64,000 nt of DNA, from assembly GCA_021613535.1 (NCBI GenBank), contig CP075495.1:3100001-3164000 (forward strand). The letters are read 5' to 3'. Shown piece by piece: positions 39,196 through 52,203 of this stretch. Below the pieces are notes generated by a model. The model made no database searches and had not been told where the DNA came from. It saw only the letters and a list, made by a program, of their open reading frames with translations. How positions within the stretch are numbered: position 1 is the stretch's first letter; every line of letters begins with the position of its first letter. Made by a program: the position numbers and the translations under genes. This stretch comes from Adineta vaga. Taxonomy: Eukaryota; Rotifera.

Positions 39196-40256
39196 TTATT
39201 CCACTGGTCGCGTACGATTCAATGCGGATTGTAATTCACCTGTAAAATTCGCTTGTTGTAAACGAACACGACCTTGAAAGTTTTCCGAATTTCGTAAACT
39301 ATTTAAAATATCTTTGGTTTTGCCAAAATAAATAGAATTTAATGTTTGACGAATTTTATTTTCCATATCTTCAACCATTCGACCAATATTGATAATATGT
39401 TGAGTAAAATCTGTTATTTGATGATCGGCTTCTAATTGGCGAGTTAAACTTCCACCTAGATTCATCATACCCGACATAGTTTTATGTGTTTGTAACCAAA
39501 GCATTACTGTTGATGTTAATTTATAATGTGCTGATCGGCCACTTTGCTTTTCTTGAACTTCAACAACATGTATTGAATCCCAACAACCTTTGATTTTTTT
39601 ACTTCCATCACCAACTTTTTTGATTAAAATCACACCAGCAAAACCATTTTCAAGATCCCAAAAATATACCGAAGAAACGCCACCTTCAAAATACATTTCA
39701 CGATATTGTTCAAATGCTTGATTGGCTTCTATTTCAAGTTGACGAAGACGATCCGATGGAAGATTACCTAGGAAACAAGATTTATTTTGATTTAAAAAAA
39801 CTAAAAATAGAAACATTATTTCTTTCCCCTATAAATATGCACATGGAACCAAAATAGTTCGGAAGTGTTCTCTTTTAATGAGGATAAGTTTAAAAAAAGC
39901 AAATTAATGATGTACTTAAGTTCCTTTACATAAAAATTGAATGCCTAAGTTTTAATTTATAAGAAAACAAACAAACCATCAAATGGTGGTGTATATGTAT
40001 TGGTCCAGGGTGATCGATAAGAATCACCATCACGATTGTAATCACATAGTAAATAATCTTTGCCAGCAGTTCGATCACGAACAACTTTAAGTGGTTGATC
40101 AACAGCAGCTAAAAGTTCTTCTGTTAAATCGGGCACAAGATCGATTAGATCGGAGAGATTTTTTTCCACTTGTTGAGGTGGTAAACGTCTCATTAAATCA
40201 AGTGCACAATCTAATTGTGACTCGATCGAAGCATTGCCTGTTGAACTACTCGTCAT
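39196..40256 (-). CDS. CAPZB: F-actin-capping protein subunit beta
   Basis: Two exons, 40256-39977 and 39767-39196, joined by a phase-1 intron (donor GTTTGT), encode 283 residues, the usual size of CapZ beta. Recognisable blocks are [88 protein letters not shown] and [13 protein letters not shown]. It pairs with the alpha subunit to cap barbed ends of actin filaments. The C-terminal tentacle (SALNRTRP) is present. The gene start is only 174 bp from the stop codon of the next gene upstream. Confidence 0.96.
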
Positions 40257-40430
40257 CTGAAAAGAGAAAGAGTATTGAAACGACTAAAAGTCAAATAAAT
40301 TTACACCATGAGTATTAGCAGCCAAAAGGGCAAAATTTCAAATAAATAATATTTTTTCGGCAAAAAAGAAAAAGACAAAAAGAATATAAAAAAAACAGAC
40401 GAGTAATTTCTAATGGAATCATTCATTGGT

Positions 40431-40934
40431 TTACATTTGTTTTCCCTTTCTTGCCGCCGAGCGTAAAACCCGATTTACCTAAAAAGAAAACAATCAACAA
40501 TATATATATATATACATACATATGAAAATTTCAAATATCTCATAACCTAAATTTAACATGCAAAATAAATACGTTGAAAATCAATCAGTCAGTTATAAAG
40601 CGTCAGTAAAGGATAGAATGATCGATCTCAAAATGAATCAGTAAGAGAAAAATAACAACAACAATAGATATAATAAGAAGACAAATTCTGTGCGATATTA
40701 ATCATGGTTATTGAAATAAATGTTCAGTTTCGATAAAATTTCTTGCACGCATACATAGATAAACGACGTAAATGAAATATTTGTCGTAAAAATCCGGTTA
40801 ACTAAAGAGCAAAATGATGACTAACCATGCTTGAGAATTAATAGCATCAGTATTGTAGTCTTTTTTTAAATTAAATCTGATCTGATGTTTATTTTATAGC
40901 AGTTATATATTGTCCATCACCGATTAAGATATAG

Positions 40935-40967
<33 letters not shown>

Positions 40968-41930
40968 GATTCACTTACAGTATCGCCTATGCCTAGACGA
41001 GGTAATAGATTACGATCAGCAGCGTCTTTGTTGGCTGCTGCAGGTAAGAAGATGAAGTGAGAAATGAACATAATTTACGAGAATGTCTATTTCATTAACT
41101 TACTTTGTGGTTTATATAATTCTTTCATAAGTGCAGTAAATGCTTCGACTGTTCGTGTTCGATCACGAATATTGACAAACCATACACGATTTCCCACTAA
41201 TAACAAATAAAATCTGAGTTATTTCATTAAATTTCATTTGAAACTAACCAAAACATTTATCTTTTCCTGTCCATTGTTCAAAATCTGTTGGTGTTAGTGT
41301 AGATCGTCGTTCGTCAGTTACAGTCTCATTACATAGAACAAGTATAGGTACAATCTTCAAAAGAAATTTAAAAAAAAACAATTCTTCTTTGAGTTTTTGA
41401 ACAAACCTCTTTTTTATTTTTATCTGTAGTTTTGACTTCAATTATATGTTTAATTGCTTTACAACATTCAAAAGATTCATTGGAACGATTATCGAATACA
41501 AGAATAATAGCCTATAACTGAATATGTTCCTGAACAAGAACATAACTTTTCTAATCAACTCACATCAACTAAAGTCATCAAATGACGAATATTGCTTAAT
41601 TCTTCACCAGGAGAATTTTTCTACAAACAAAAAACCGAATAGATTAATCAAGTAAATCCAATAAAACACTTACTACGCCACCAATATCATGTACACGAAG
41701 AACAATATCTTTTTCATTTAAATTACTATCGTACTGAATACAATACGTATCCTCAATCGTTTCTCTATATGGCTAGAAAAAAAGAAAAGAAAATATACAT
41801 TTAAAATAAATAAGGAGAAATCAGTTTTGTTTACCTTATCATCAATACGACCATAAGCTAATTGTTCAATCAATGATGTTTTACCGACAGCATTTTTTCC
41901 CCATACTAATACTCGAAATAATTTTCCCAT
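40431..41930 (-). CDS. NKIRAS: kappaB-Ras-like small GTPase
   Basis: Eight exons: 41930-41835, 41772-41674, 41620-41564, 41511-41407, 41354-41249, 41196-41104, 41037-40979, 40478-40431; 220 residues. It begins MGKLFRVLVWGKNAVGKTSL with an intact P-loop (GKNAVGKTS), then EQLAYG, ETIEDTY, HDIGG in the DxxG position, and AIILVFDNRSNESF. The order and wording match NKIRAS1/2 (MGK...VGKTSILEQLLYG...ESFQ). The G4 motif NKxD is replaced by NETV, so nucleotide binding may be atypical, as kappaB-Ras proteins are themselves unusual GTPases. In mammals they bind I-kappaB and slow its degradation. The tail is basic (VNRVLRSAARKGKQM). Exon 7 has a tandem CAGCAG acceptor, and its donor at 40978 sits beside a TCTCTG microsatellite; read-through would replace the tail with an RD-repeat ending. 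Orthology is likely rather than certain. Confidence 0.75.
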
Positions 41931-42437
41931 TCTAAGATGTTTTCATCATAAAATATATCTGAAAAACAGGAAATGATCATTTGTATTAACGTGTTTAGTT
42001 TTATTACAAAGTCATAAACAAATCCGGATGCTTTTTGTTTGTTTCCATATTTACACGCATGTGCAGAAGAGAGAAAAAACAAAGAAAACGAAACTAATAG
42101 AACGAAAAAACACAACTTTAGATGAGATAGAATGGTATCTTTTTCTTTCTAATATTTATACCGATGTTAAACAATGGCATAAATAGAAGAATGAGAAAAA
42201 TAAACCCATGAGAAACAATGTCCTTCAAGGAACCGAAAAAGAAAACATTTGACGGTCACTGTTGAAAGAAGACATGTATGTATATATATGTAAGACATAA
42301 GACAAAAAAACGAAGGAAAGAATAGAATTTGAATGAGAATAATCACAAGAAAATGGACATCAGATTCTTGTTCATATGCGTGTAAATTGAAAAGAGAACA
42401 ACAGCAAAATAGATCGCTTCTTTGTTGACATGTTCAT
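41931..42437. other. Intergenic spacer
   Basis: About 500 bp between the kappaB-Ras-like gene and the XRN1 stop codon, both on the minus strand. No exon supported. Confidence 0.5.
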
Positions 42438-45400
42438 TTATGGTTTCTTAGACATTTTACGTAAGACTTGTGATGGTACAAATTGAAGTGTAGAACCACC
42501 TGACATCCGAGGTGAGTTCGTTTGTTGTGGTGTTGTTTGACCTTGAGTTGATGGAGAACTATGAGATGTGTGGGGACTAGACATAGTTTGTGGTGATCCT
42601 AAACGTATATTGTTCGGTTGCACTGGTGACTGTAGTTGTTGTGGAGATGACACTTGAGGAAGTATTGGTCCTACTTGATAACCAGGATATAAATTTGAAG
42701 CATTTAAATCAAAAGGTTGAAATGGTGCTGCTGCGTTTAATGATCCATTTGATATCGATGATGATGTTGGAGTAATATTTAATTCCTGGTTAGATTGTTG
42801 AATTGCACGTTGAAGTATGGAAATAGATGGTTGTGATTGGGATGATGGCGAAATATTTGATGACGATTGTTGTTGTTGCTGTTGTTCCAATTGAGTCGAG
42901 AATAATGAGGCTGGTGGTGCACGCGACATATTTTCTATTGCTTGAGCAAATACTAGAATAGAAGAAAAGAGAAAAAGAATATTTCGAAGATTAGATTTCA
43001 TTTAATAAATATCGCGTTATTCTTATCAGTTTTACTATGATCGAGATAAGAAATAAATAAACTACATACTAGAATTTTGTTGATGTGATGGACTTTCCCG
43101 TGGTTGTTGATGAGATACAAACGGCATTTGTGGGTGTTGCTGTTGTTGTTGCAATAATGTTAGAAAATGATTTTGTGACTGTGGAACGAATGCAGATACA
43201 TCAGGATGTTTCTGCTGGGTGACTGGGATCGAAGGTGGTGGAATCGGCTCCCATGCTTGTGGTTGAGTTTGATTTAAAGTTTGTTTCGATTCTTGAATAG
43301 CACGAAGAAAGAAAGATGATGATGATTCTGCATTTGTTGGAACCGATGCGTTTGGAATTGTAGATGCTACTGGATTTACTGGCGGAGAAATTATCTCTTG
43401 ACCGACAAGTTTTCCTCCCATCGGTGCTGGTGGCGATTGTAAGACAGAATTCGGTTGATTTGATGTCAGTGATATTGAATTAACTGCCACAGATTGAGGC
43501 ATCTTTGATTTTTCTATTATCGTTGGTGTTTCAATTGACGTATTCGATGATAGTAATTGTTCTCGAATAGCTGAATTAACAATTTCAAGAAAATTCGGTT
43601 TTTCTTGTACCGACGTTGGTGGAGGCGCAGATTTTGGTGTAGTACTAGAATTACTTTCATTGGGAGTTCGTTTCAAAATTCGTGTAGGTTGTTGTTGCTG
43701 TTGCGGCTGTTGTTGAACTTGAGTTTGTCGAGATGATGGTGATGATTGATCTGTTAATCTTTTTTCCCAAACATTTTCAGCTGGCATTGATCGTGTTTGT
43801 GAATAAGTATTCATTGAACGGACACGAAGTGAATGTGAATAATTCAGTAAATGATATGAACGAACTTTAATTCGACGTTGTTGACTATTTCCAGCAAGTA
43901 GAATAGCATCCAGACTACTTTTCGGTAAATGATCAAATAAAACTTCATAAAATGTATCTAAATGTGTTTGACCAAGCATTACACCAATAATTGTTCCACG
44001 TGTACCGAGTGGTACACCAGTACCAAGACGAACAGTTATAATACGATCATAAAGTTCATAATGTGTTTCAATATCAGCATCACACATACCAAATGATTCA
44101 TTTGGTTTAAATAATCGATTTGCTTCAATTGAAACTAATTTGGTTTTTTCATTCGAAGTTTTCACTGGATGTTTCTATAGAAGATTACATATGTATAGAG
44201 AAGAAAATATTTCATTAGGAAAAGAATCTTACACCATAGAATGCTTTTGTTATTCGATCAATTTCTTTAATAACCGGTGCATCTAAGATTTGCCATGCAC
44301 CATCCATTAATGGTATCGAATATGTTGGTCGATTTTTAATCCATGTACGAACTTCTTGTAAACGAGATCTTCCTTTTCTTGCTGGCCAAATATTCAATTC
44401 GGGATAAGTATCATCTTTTGGTTTTTTCACTAATTCAGCAATGATTTCAGGAAATTGTAACATATAATCCGAAATAATCAGTACTGCATTATCTGAATAA
44501 AGCCATACTTGATCTTGTTTTTTCGTATAACCATAAAGTTGTTTTAGAGGTTTATTTCCCTTCCATGAAAATCCCACATTGATTCGATTGATATTTTCGC
44601 GTCGTCCTGTTCCCGTCGTAACAATAATCGTTCCTGTTAATTTAGATATAACGGATGGCATCGTTTGTAAATATTCAGCAACTTGTTGTGCTGTCCAATA
44701 ATTTAATTGAAAACGATCAAGTCGATTAGATGCTGAATGTAAATCAGGTTGATTAGATACATCGGATGGTTCCATTCGACATTCAATCATATATTTTCCA
44801 CTAGAATCTTGATTTATTTGTTGAACATAACCCATACAAGAATAATAAGGTGATTGTAATGCAAAGACTGAATCATTTATTTGAAAATTTTCATAAACTG
44901 TTTGAGAAAATTGAAATAGATCATGTTTATAATTTGGTATTGTAAATAATGTTGTCTGTAATGGATAAGCTAGAGCTTGATTCGAAAAACACATTGTTGT
45001 TTGACATTTGTCTGATGTTGATAATGATTTTGTTCGATAGCCAATTATTGGTGCAACATAAAGTAAGATTGGTATAGATCCAATAGTAACACCTTGTCGA
45101 TTTTCATATCGACGATTGATATTAATAGCTTTTGTATATTCTGCTTGTGATTGTGTAGAATCTAATGGATATGATTTTGTTGTAATCGATTTTTGATTAG
45201 TTTCATCCGAGATTTCAAATGGATAACGAGAAACATAGATGGGTGTTTGATGAAAAGTTTTACTATCTTGAGTTTCATCATTTGCTGATGGTCGAAAACT
45301 AAAATGTGAACCACCAGGAATATTTGACCAAGTATAAAAATTTCGAAAATCACTAATAGCACAAACAATTCCATAATCAAAATGTGGCCAGTTGACAAAA

Positions 45401-48400
45401 ACACGTTTACCAAGATAACGTTCAACTAACGCTTGTCGATTAATAATTTGAAATGGTTGACTAGTTTCACTCTCTTTGGAATCCCATTTATCATTATATG
45501 TAATACAATCAGAATCGGGTTGATGTGTTAAATTTAATACCAATGTTGTTGCTTTTGAACATGAATCAAAGAGATCAACAACGCCTTTTTTAAAATCAAA
45601 TTTATATGGAATTACATTTAGAACGGGAAATTTCGGAAAATGAATCATTTGCTTCTCATCAAATCTTCCATTTTGAAATTTTAATCCATTTGGTCGATAA
45701 TAATCCATTGAAAATTCCGTACATGTTGCTTGAGTTTGTTTCAATGAAGGGAAATAAGGATTATTAGCAATGGAACCAGTTGTTGGATGTAATGTTGATG
45801 TTGTTTTAAAACATAGAGATGGTAAATGTTGATTACGAATTTGTTCATTTGTATCCAGATTTGTATAATATTTCTTGATCGATTTTAATAGAAGTTCTTC
45901 TTCGATAAATGGTAGAAGAACAATTGCTTCCCAATCTTGTTTCTTTTCATTTTGATCTAATTGAAAATCTTCCGGATAGAAATGTGATAATGGACTTTCA
46001 GCATCGATCATTAATGGTTGAAGAGCAGTTGGTAAAAGATAACGACTTGTTGGAGGAAGAACACCTTGAATAAGAAAATAAGAAAAGATTTTCAATCATA
46101 TGAAAGCAGAATTGAACTTGTTAGCAAATGAAATGACTTACAATTCTATATCTTATTTAAAACAAAACAAAAATCTCGATCTTCTGGAAGAAAAGAAAGG
46201 AAAATATTCTCTATAGAATCGAATCTCTGATGTATAAACATGTTTATTCTGAAGAAGAGAGATGATGGTTAATTTCTTATCCTTACCTAAAAGTTGTTCA
46301 AATGGTTTAAAAGGTGTTCCTCGTTGAAATGTTAATTTTAATTGTTTAAAATTTGTTAAATCCGATAGATATGGCGCATAATGATGCGGATAAAACCATG
46401 ACCATGATGGACAACCTTGATAATAATATTGTAAGATCCATTGTAATGCTTCAATATATTGATAAACATAGAGTTGAATTTGTTCTTTGGAAACAGATTC
46501 ACTTCTCATTTTTTCTCGATAATATTGATTTTTATGTTGTCGAAATTCACTTTGAATGGATGATATGTATTCTTGTTTTTCACTTGAAGTCATTCGCAAT
46601 ATATTCTTTTGATTACTATCCTGATCACTTATTCGATCTGAATCCGAGGATGGTCCATCATCATCAGCATCAGGATAAGCCGGTGGATGAACATCGTCCG
46701 ATGATGACGACGATAAATTATTTGGTGATTTACGTTCATGAGCGATAAAATTATCAATCAATTGACCATTAGAATCGGATTCAGTTTTGCCATTTGCTTC
46801 TTTTGGAGGATTAATTGGCGCCGTAATCATTAATTTTTGAAGAATTTCCGCACTAAAACCTGTATTGGCAATTTGATCTTTATCAAGTTCAGATTTCTTC
46901 GGATTGATTCTATGTAATTGTTTTGATGAATCAGTTTCTTTTTCAAATCGATCATAATCATATTTTGATAATTCACTAAGATAAATTTCAAAACGAGAGA
47001 GATTCAATTCACCTGAATCATTCATATAACCTGAAATAAAAATGTTATTTTTCATCGGAAATTTTCTTTTCAATTTTAAACAAACCATCAAGTTTTGGTA
47101 GAATCTTTTTATAAGTTTCCCAAAGAAGTGGTAAAGCTTCTTGATTAATATGAACATGAGGTAAATGTGGAATAAAATCATTACCAACTAAATAACCCAT
47201 TAGAATCCAATCATCAACAATACATTCCAAATTATACGGAAATTTTAATTTATCCTATTGAATAAAACAAACAAAATGATGAGTGGAGAGTTTTATTTTT
47301 GTCTTTTACTTTTATAGAACTGAATTCCAGATCGATATAATCACGAAGTAAACATAATTGTAATAAATGCCAATTGATTTCTTCTGGCGTCAGACTAAAC
47401 AACAACTTCGAATCAATATATAGGAAGTATTAGAAAACTTACATTTTGGAGACTTTCTTTGGTCCATATTTGACTTCTTCACGTAGAAGTGCAAAATGCA
47501 TTTCATGTGTAACTAAACCCAACATGATCTAAATCAAATGATTGCTTTTTTTCATTTATTCAAAAGAAATCTTTCGTTAACTTACTAAATCAGCATCAAG
47601 ACCATATAAACAATGTCTTGTATTAACATTATAACCTGGTTGTGAACGTGTATAACGAATATATTCCATAATTTTATGTTCACCTTCACCCGGCGTCTAC
47701 ATATCATAAGAAGAAGAATATAAATAATTAAAAACAAACAAGAAATACATACTAAATGACCAGATAAATGAATATCAACACCATTCCATAATGGATCAGT
47801 AGTTAATTTAACATGAATGAAATATTTTAATTGTTCATCAAGATTAGCCATAAATTTGGTACCTTAAAAGAAAAAGTAAAGATCATAATTCCTCATTATT
47901 AGAAGAAACATAGAAACTTTTGAATTTTGACATACCAGGTGTAATGGCATTTGTATCAAAATGATGCGCAATGGTTTCTTTCAATGTTTGACCGGTTTTT
48001 TCCGCTAAAGTTTGCAATTTTTTCATACGATCTCTTCCTGCTCGAAATCGTCGAGATCGTTGTTGATTCATTTTAGCTCTTGGTGCTACGCCATCAACAG
48101 CCATATAAAAGACTTTTTTTGGCTTAATCATTCGAAAGAGAAACTTGAATAAAAAAGAAGAACAAAAACAAAATGAATATTTAGTATATAAATAAACTCA
48201 ATAATAAATATTATTTACATCAATATAATGAAAAATATTTCGAAAAATTTCTTCTTCTGTAACATTCGTTTCACAATTATCTTCATTAACATGTGAACAT
48301 GCATGTATAATTCCATTCATATCCAAGTAGAAGTTGTCAAAATCAGGTATCTATTTCGAAATGAAAGATGTATATTTCATTAACAGTAATCATCTCTACC

Positions 48401-48474
48401 TGATTATCATTGATTACTCGACTAATATTTGGATATCGTTCGGATATCCATCGATAAAATTTTGGTACACCCAT
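42438..48474 (-). CDS. XRN1: 5'-3' exoribonuclease 1
   Basis: Twelve exons: 48474-48400, 48350-48219, 48143-47936, 47862-47753, 47696-47586, 47528-47443, 47394-47310, 47254-47086, 47030-46287, 46064-44233, 44174-43070, 42952-42438; about 1723 residues, like animal XRN1. The N-terminal nuclease shows [92 protein letters not shown], and the second conserved block [20 protein letters not shown]. After it come the PAZ-like, KOW-like and winged-helix/SH3-like regions ([22 protein letters not shown]). An acidic Ser/Asp insert (about residues 380-420) splits the two nuclease blocks, as in other XRN1 proteins. The last 400 residues are Gln, Pro and Ser rich and disordered. XRN1 degrades decapped mRNA in the cytoplasm and P-bodies. 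Acidic metal ligands are visible in the DLDMNG-, DGVAPR-, GEGEHK- and DAD-type motifs. Confidence 0.96.
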
Positions 48475-49546
48475 GATGTTAGATATTTAAATAAAATGCT
48501 GCTTGTAAGCAGAAATGAATTGTAATTTAAATATTCATATCTGAAAGAAACATATTCACCTACGTAAATTTCGAAATATATCTTCTATAAAAATGAGAAG
48601 ATTGGATCTCAATTTTATGTAAACATTCGTTCACTGAAGTTATTTTATTTATTTTTGTTTTATTTTCATTCGTTGACCTGATTAAATAAATGATAATGAT
48701 GCTCTTTGTTTAATCAAGAATTCAAACCAATCAAATTTCATTTCAAGTTCGATTGATATTATATAGAAGTATTTTCAGAAAATCAAATCAAAGATTTTTC
48801 TTTAGAGTTAATTTATATTTCGATAAAATCTCAAAAGCGATATCTATCATTTTCTTGTCGCATTGACCAATCAGAATGAACTCACATCTGTGCGGCTTTT
48901 TTATTCAACTAAACGATATCAGTTTATACTATGGATTTCTATTTGATTAGAATACAACAGATATTTATTGAATCACAATATTTTATATTAATAGAAAAGC
49001 GTTATAGATTGTTCGAATATTCAAATTATCAAATAAGAAATAGTTCGCTTAAAATAGAAAAAGAAATGTTTGTTTTTTCTTCTTCTAAATCTTATCAATG
49101 TAACAGATGATTGGTATCTATTTTGGGCAATATCAATGCCCTCGTACTGTTCGAGGGTGACAGTGATCAATATAGTTTCGTTCCAATGATTTATTTCTAT
49201 GTACTTTGGACTCAGGCATGCATAGAACGTCTGAATTTATACCTTGAATAAAAATGATCTATACTAGTCTCCTAGACATATGTTACATTTATGCAATGTA
49301 TAACATTTATTATAAACAAAAAAATCAACATAATTTTTCTCTGTTTATAATTCTGTTTCCAATGACATATTCAAATTTTTGGGTTTTCGAACTGATCGAT
49401 CAAATTCTTTTAGACATTTATAGAATAACAAAGATATTCTTAAGCAATATTTATTTATCGAAATCAAACAACAATGTTCAAAGATTAATTGTCACTTTGA
49501 TACCACCATAGTTTGAGATCTTATCAAACTTCATTTATTTCATTAT
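48475..49546. other. Intergenic region upstream of XRN1
   Basis: About 1.1 kb with no supported exon. It lies upstream of XRN1 and downstream of the next minus-strand gene, and should contain the XRN1 promoter. Confidence 0.5.
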
Positions 49547-50306
49547 TTAATCTTTGTCTGATTTGATTGCTGTTGTTGTTGTTGCAAGACTTTTGTCATC
49601 GAAAGAACCAGTAGCAGATATTACTGGTACAGTCGTTAGAAATACATCAAAAGGTCGCGCCATAGCGACAGGATTTGATAGATTCGTTTTAGCGGATTTA
49701 CTTGAAGACATTGGACTATTTTTTGAAAAATTAGTAGCAGAAACATGATCAATTGATAAAAGACGTTCTGATAAACCGTAGCCATTTTTGTCAGTTATTG
49801 TTAATACAATAGGACTTGTATTATTATTATTATCATCGACGAGGAGAGAGCTTAATTTTCCTTTGAATGAAAATAATAAGAACTATGAGTAAATGAATAG
49901 ATGATTTATTTAGATATATACATACGAGTTTGACATGTTCGGTCAGGCATTGTGCCGTTGAACAGTAAAGTGTCGGAAGCGTTTTCTTCGACTACATTCG
50001 ATGATGCGACTTGAATATGATCGTGATGAATTACATCTGAATAAGGAATCGATAATGGTGTATGATAAATAATTCTGGTGCCACTTGTCAAAATAGGTTT
50101 TCTTTCGTCATTGTGCCTACGTCATGAAAGAAAGAGAATAGAGAAACAAAATTTCAACATCTGTTACATAAAAATTCAAAACAAACGAATAACAAACTTC
50201 TTCTTTTTCGTTTGTCAATGTCTAAAATGTTCACCTGTATGAAACTTTTGTTCACTTACGTATTGATGATTGATGATGTTTTAGAGAATGGAAGACAACA
50301 AAACAT
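49547..50306 (-). CDS. Uncharacterised short protein with N-terminal cysteine pair
   Basis: Three exons, 50306-50260, 50116-49926 and 49860-49547, with good donors (GTAAGT, GTATGT) and agreeing phases, encode 183 residues. The protein starts MFCCLPFSKTSSIINTHNDE and is otherwise Ser, Thr and Asn rich with no membrane helix or known domain. Adjacent cysteines next to the start, in a short hydrophobic setting, suggest palmitoylation and membrane attachment, but this is inference. The C-terminal exon contains NNNNTSPIVLTITDKNGYG and a low-complexity end. It lies head-to-head with the claudin-like gene 736 bp away, so the two may share a divergent promoter. I do not recognise a family. Confidence 0.55.
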
Positions 50307-51042
50307 TATTCACAATACACAATCGTCCTATGAGCAATGATATCATTATTTTTCAATCCTTCAATTTTTTTTATCTTTTATATTTGTTTAAGTCAAAAGA
50401 TGTTTTATCTACGTGTCCATTGTATTAACATTGATTGTCATGTTGTTATTCAAACACTTGAAAAGAAATATCATTAATACAGTTTGATTATGTCTGTGTT
50501 TTGATTTATTCGAAATAAAATTATTTCATAGTATTTGATGGAACTTTTTGAAAATTTTCAGTTAATCAATATGTTTCATTCCATGTCTGTTGAAAACTAA
50601 AAGATATTTCAAGACTATTCAACTATATTAGCATGGATATCATTGTCTAATAGAGCAGATCATTGAAGAATTTGAGAACTATATATTTCAAAACAATTTG
50701 TTATTTCATTCAAGTTCAGATTTATATACATGTTCGTCGCTTTGTGTAATTGTATATGTGCAGAATAGGAAAAAAAAACTTTTTCTCTACACTAGCTAGT
50801 ATTAGTTTTACGAATTCTATTGAGGGGCATCGAGCACATGTGAAATGGATAATTCGTATGTAAACATAGATACATACATGCCTATTTTTCTTTGAAAACA
50901 AAGAATCTTCATCCTTTCGTTCTTTTATTTCTTCGTATAAATAAATGTGTTTAGCCATTTTCTAGTCCATTTCAACATAGTATTCCGCCAGTCTACATCT
51001 TCATATTTCGTCTGAATAAATCACTCTTACAAACAAACAAAC
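50307..51042. promoter_or_regulatory. Divergent intergenic region
   Basis: A 736-bp spacer between the start codons of a minus-strand unknown gene and the plus-strand claudin-like gene. It must contain promoters for both. No specific element stands out to me beyond AT-rich tracts. Confidence 0.35.
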
Positions 51043-51681
51043 ATGACTTATGAACCACTTAATCGTCGATTGGCTATATTAGCATCAGTTTTTGCCTTCT
51101 TAGGTGTTGCACTCGGTGTTATTGCACTTGCAACTAATTACTGGACAGTTGGTACTAAATTTGACGAACTTCGAAATGAAACAATTGGTATGAATCTACA
51201 ACCAAATGGTACTGTTTGGAATGTATGTATTTATGAACACATCATTTTCAATGAGAAATTCTCTTTGTTTTCTTTGATGTAGGGCCTTTTCAATCGATGT
51301 GAAACGAATATGCCATGCTCTGCTGACTTTTGGTCTGTAACATTCATTGTCTGCCTTTTGGGTCTTTTGTTCTTATTGGCTGGTGGCATCTTCTCAGTTC
51401 TTGATTTACCCAGAGCCGGTGACCGTCGATTTATTACACCATTATTATTATTTGTTGCTTGTGTATTGATGACAGCTGGTTTAGTTGATTATGCCGCTAA
51501 GAGTTATCTTAACTATCATTCCTCACGTACAATGATTGCTTCAGTTGTTTTTGCTTATACAGCATTACCAATTGCTGCTTTCGTTGCTGGACGATATTCT
51601 GCTTTAGAACGAAGTGTTTTGATCAACAATGAAGTTCATACTACACAAAAATATTCAGCTACAAATGGAAATGGTCTTTAA
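51043..51681 (+). CDS. Claudin/PMP22-like four-helix membrane protein
   Basis: Two exons, 51043-51222 and 51283-51681, joined in phase 0, encode 192 residues. Four membrane segments are visible: LAILASVFAFLGVALGVIAL, FIVCLLGLLFLLAGGIFSVL, TPLLLFVACVLMTAGLV and a last one around VVFAYTALPIAAFVAG. The first extracellular loop has the claudin-superfamily pattern W-GL(F/W)-C-C (NYW ... VWNGLFNRCETNMPC), split by the intron between N and G, and an N-glycosylation site (NET). Claudin-family proteins form or regulate cell junctions, or act as channel subunits or epithelial membrane proteins; sequence alone does not say which. The tail after TM4 is short (about 30 residues) with no clear PDZ ligand. 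Confidence 0.8.
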
Positions 51682-52203
51682 ATGTGCAGATACATGATTT
51701 AAAGATGTGTTATGAACACTATTATTTTTTTTTGTCTGTTCAACTTAGTGTAGTTTTTTTGTTATTCATGCTGTTTCTTTGTTTCTTGTAATAACATAGC
51801 TCGAAGAAAATAGAAAATAATGATTGACTTTTTGCTATACGAGAAGAAATAGATTGAGTGTAGTAGAATATGAAATATTATTATATTGTTGCTTATATTA
51901 CTTTGATATTATATGGATGATCTAAACGAATAACTTAGTATTGTTTAATTGAGATAAAAAATATCAAATTATACTCTTTCTCATGTTCGATTCTAGTGGG
52001 CATCTAGAACAGTTTATGATGTTATTAAGTGTTAAGAAGGCAAAGGATTTTCTATATGTGATATCAGTTTTCATTTATCAATTATCATGGATTAACAACA
52101 TTAAACTAACCTGAGGACATCAGGGGTACAGCCTATTTTATATAAGAAATATTAACATTTCGAGTAATTCTATTACTTTTGTGTAACAGACAATTGTAAA
52201 ACG
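51682..52203. other. Intergenic spacer
   Basis: About 520 bp between the claudin-like gene and the lyase-like gene, both on the plus strand. TTTTATATAAG at about 52136-52146 could act as a TATA element for the lyase-like gene, whose ATG lies about 60 bp further on. Confidence 0.4.

Noticed and set aside
46353-46748. Plus-strand 131-codon frame
   Set aside because: It is antisense to a conserved XRN1 exon; the minus-strand reading is clearly the gene.
52121-52135. CATCAGGGGTACAGCC, similar to the hAT-like terminus at 19540
   Set aside because: There is no matching inverted end nearby and no 8-bp flanking repeat; it is likely chance.
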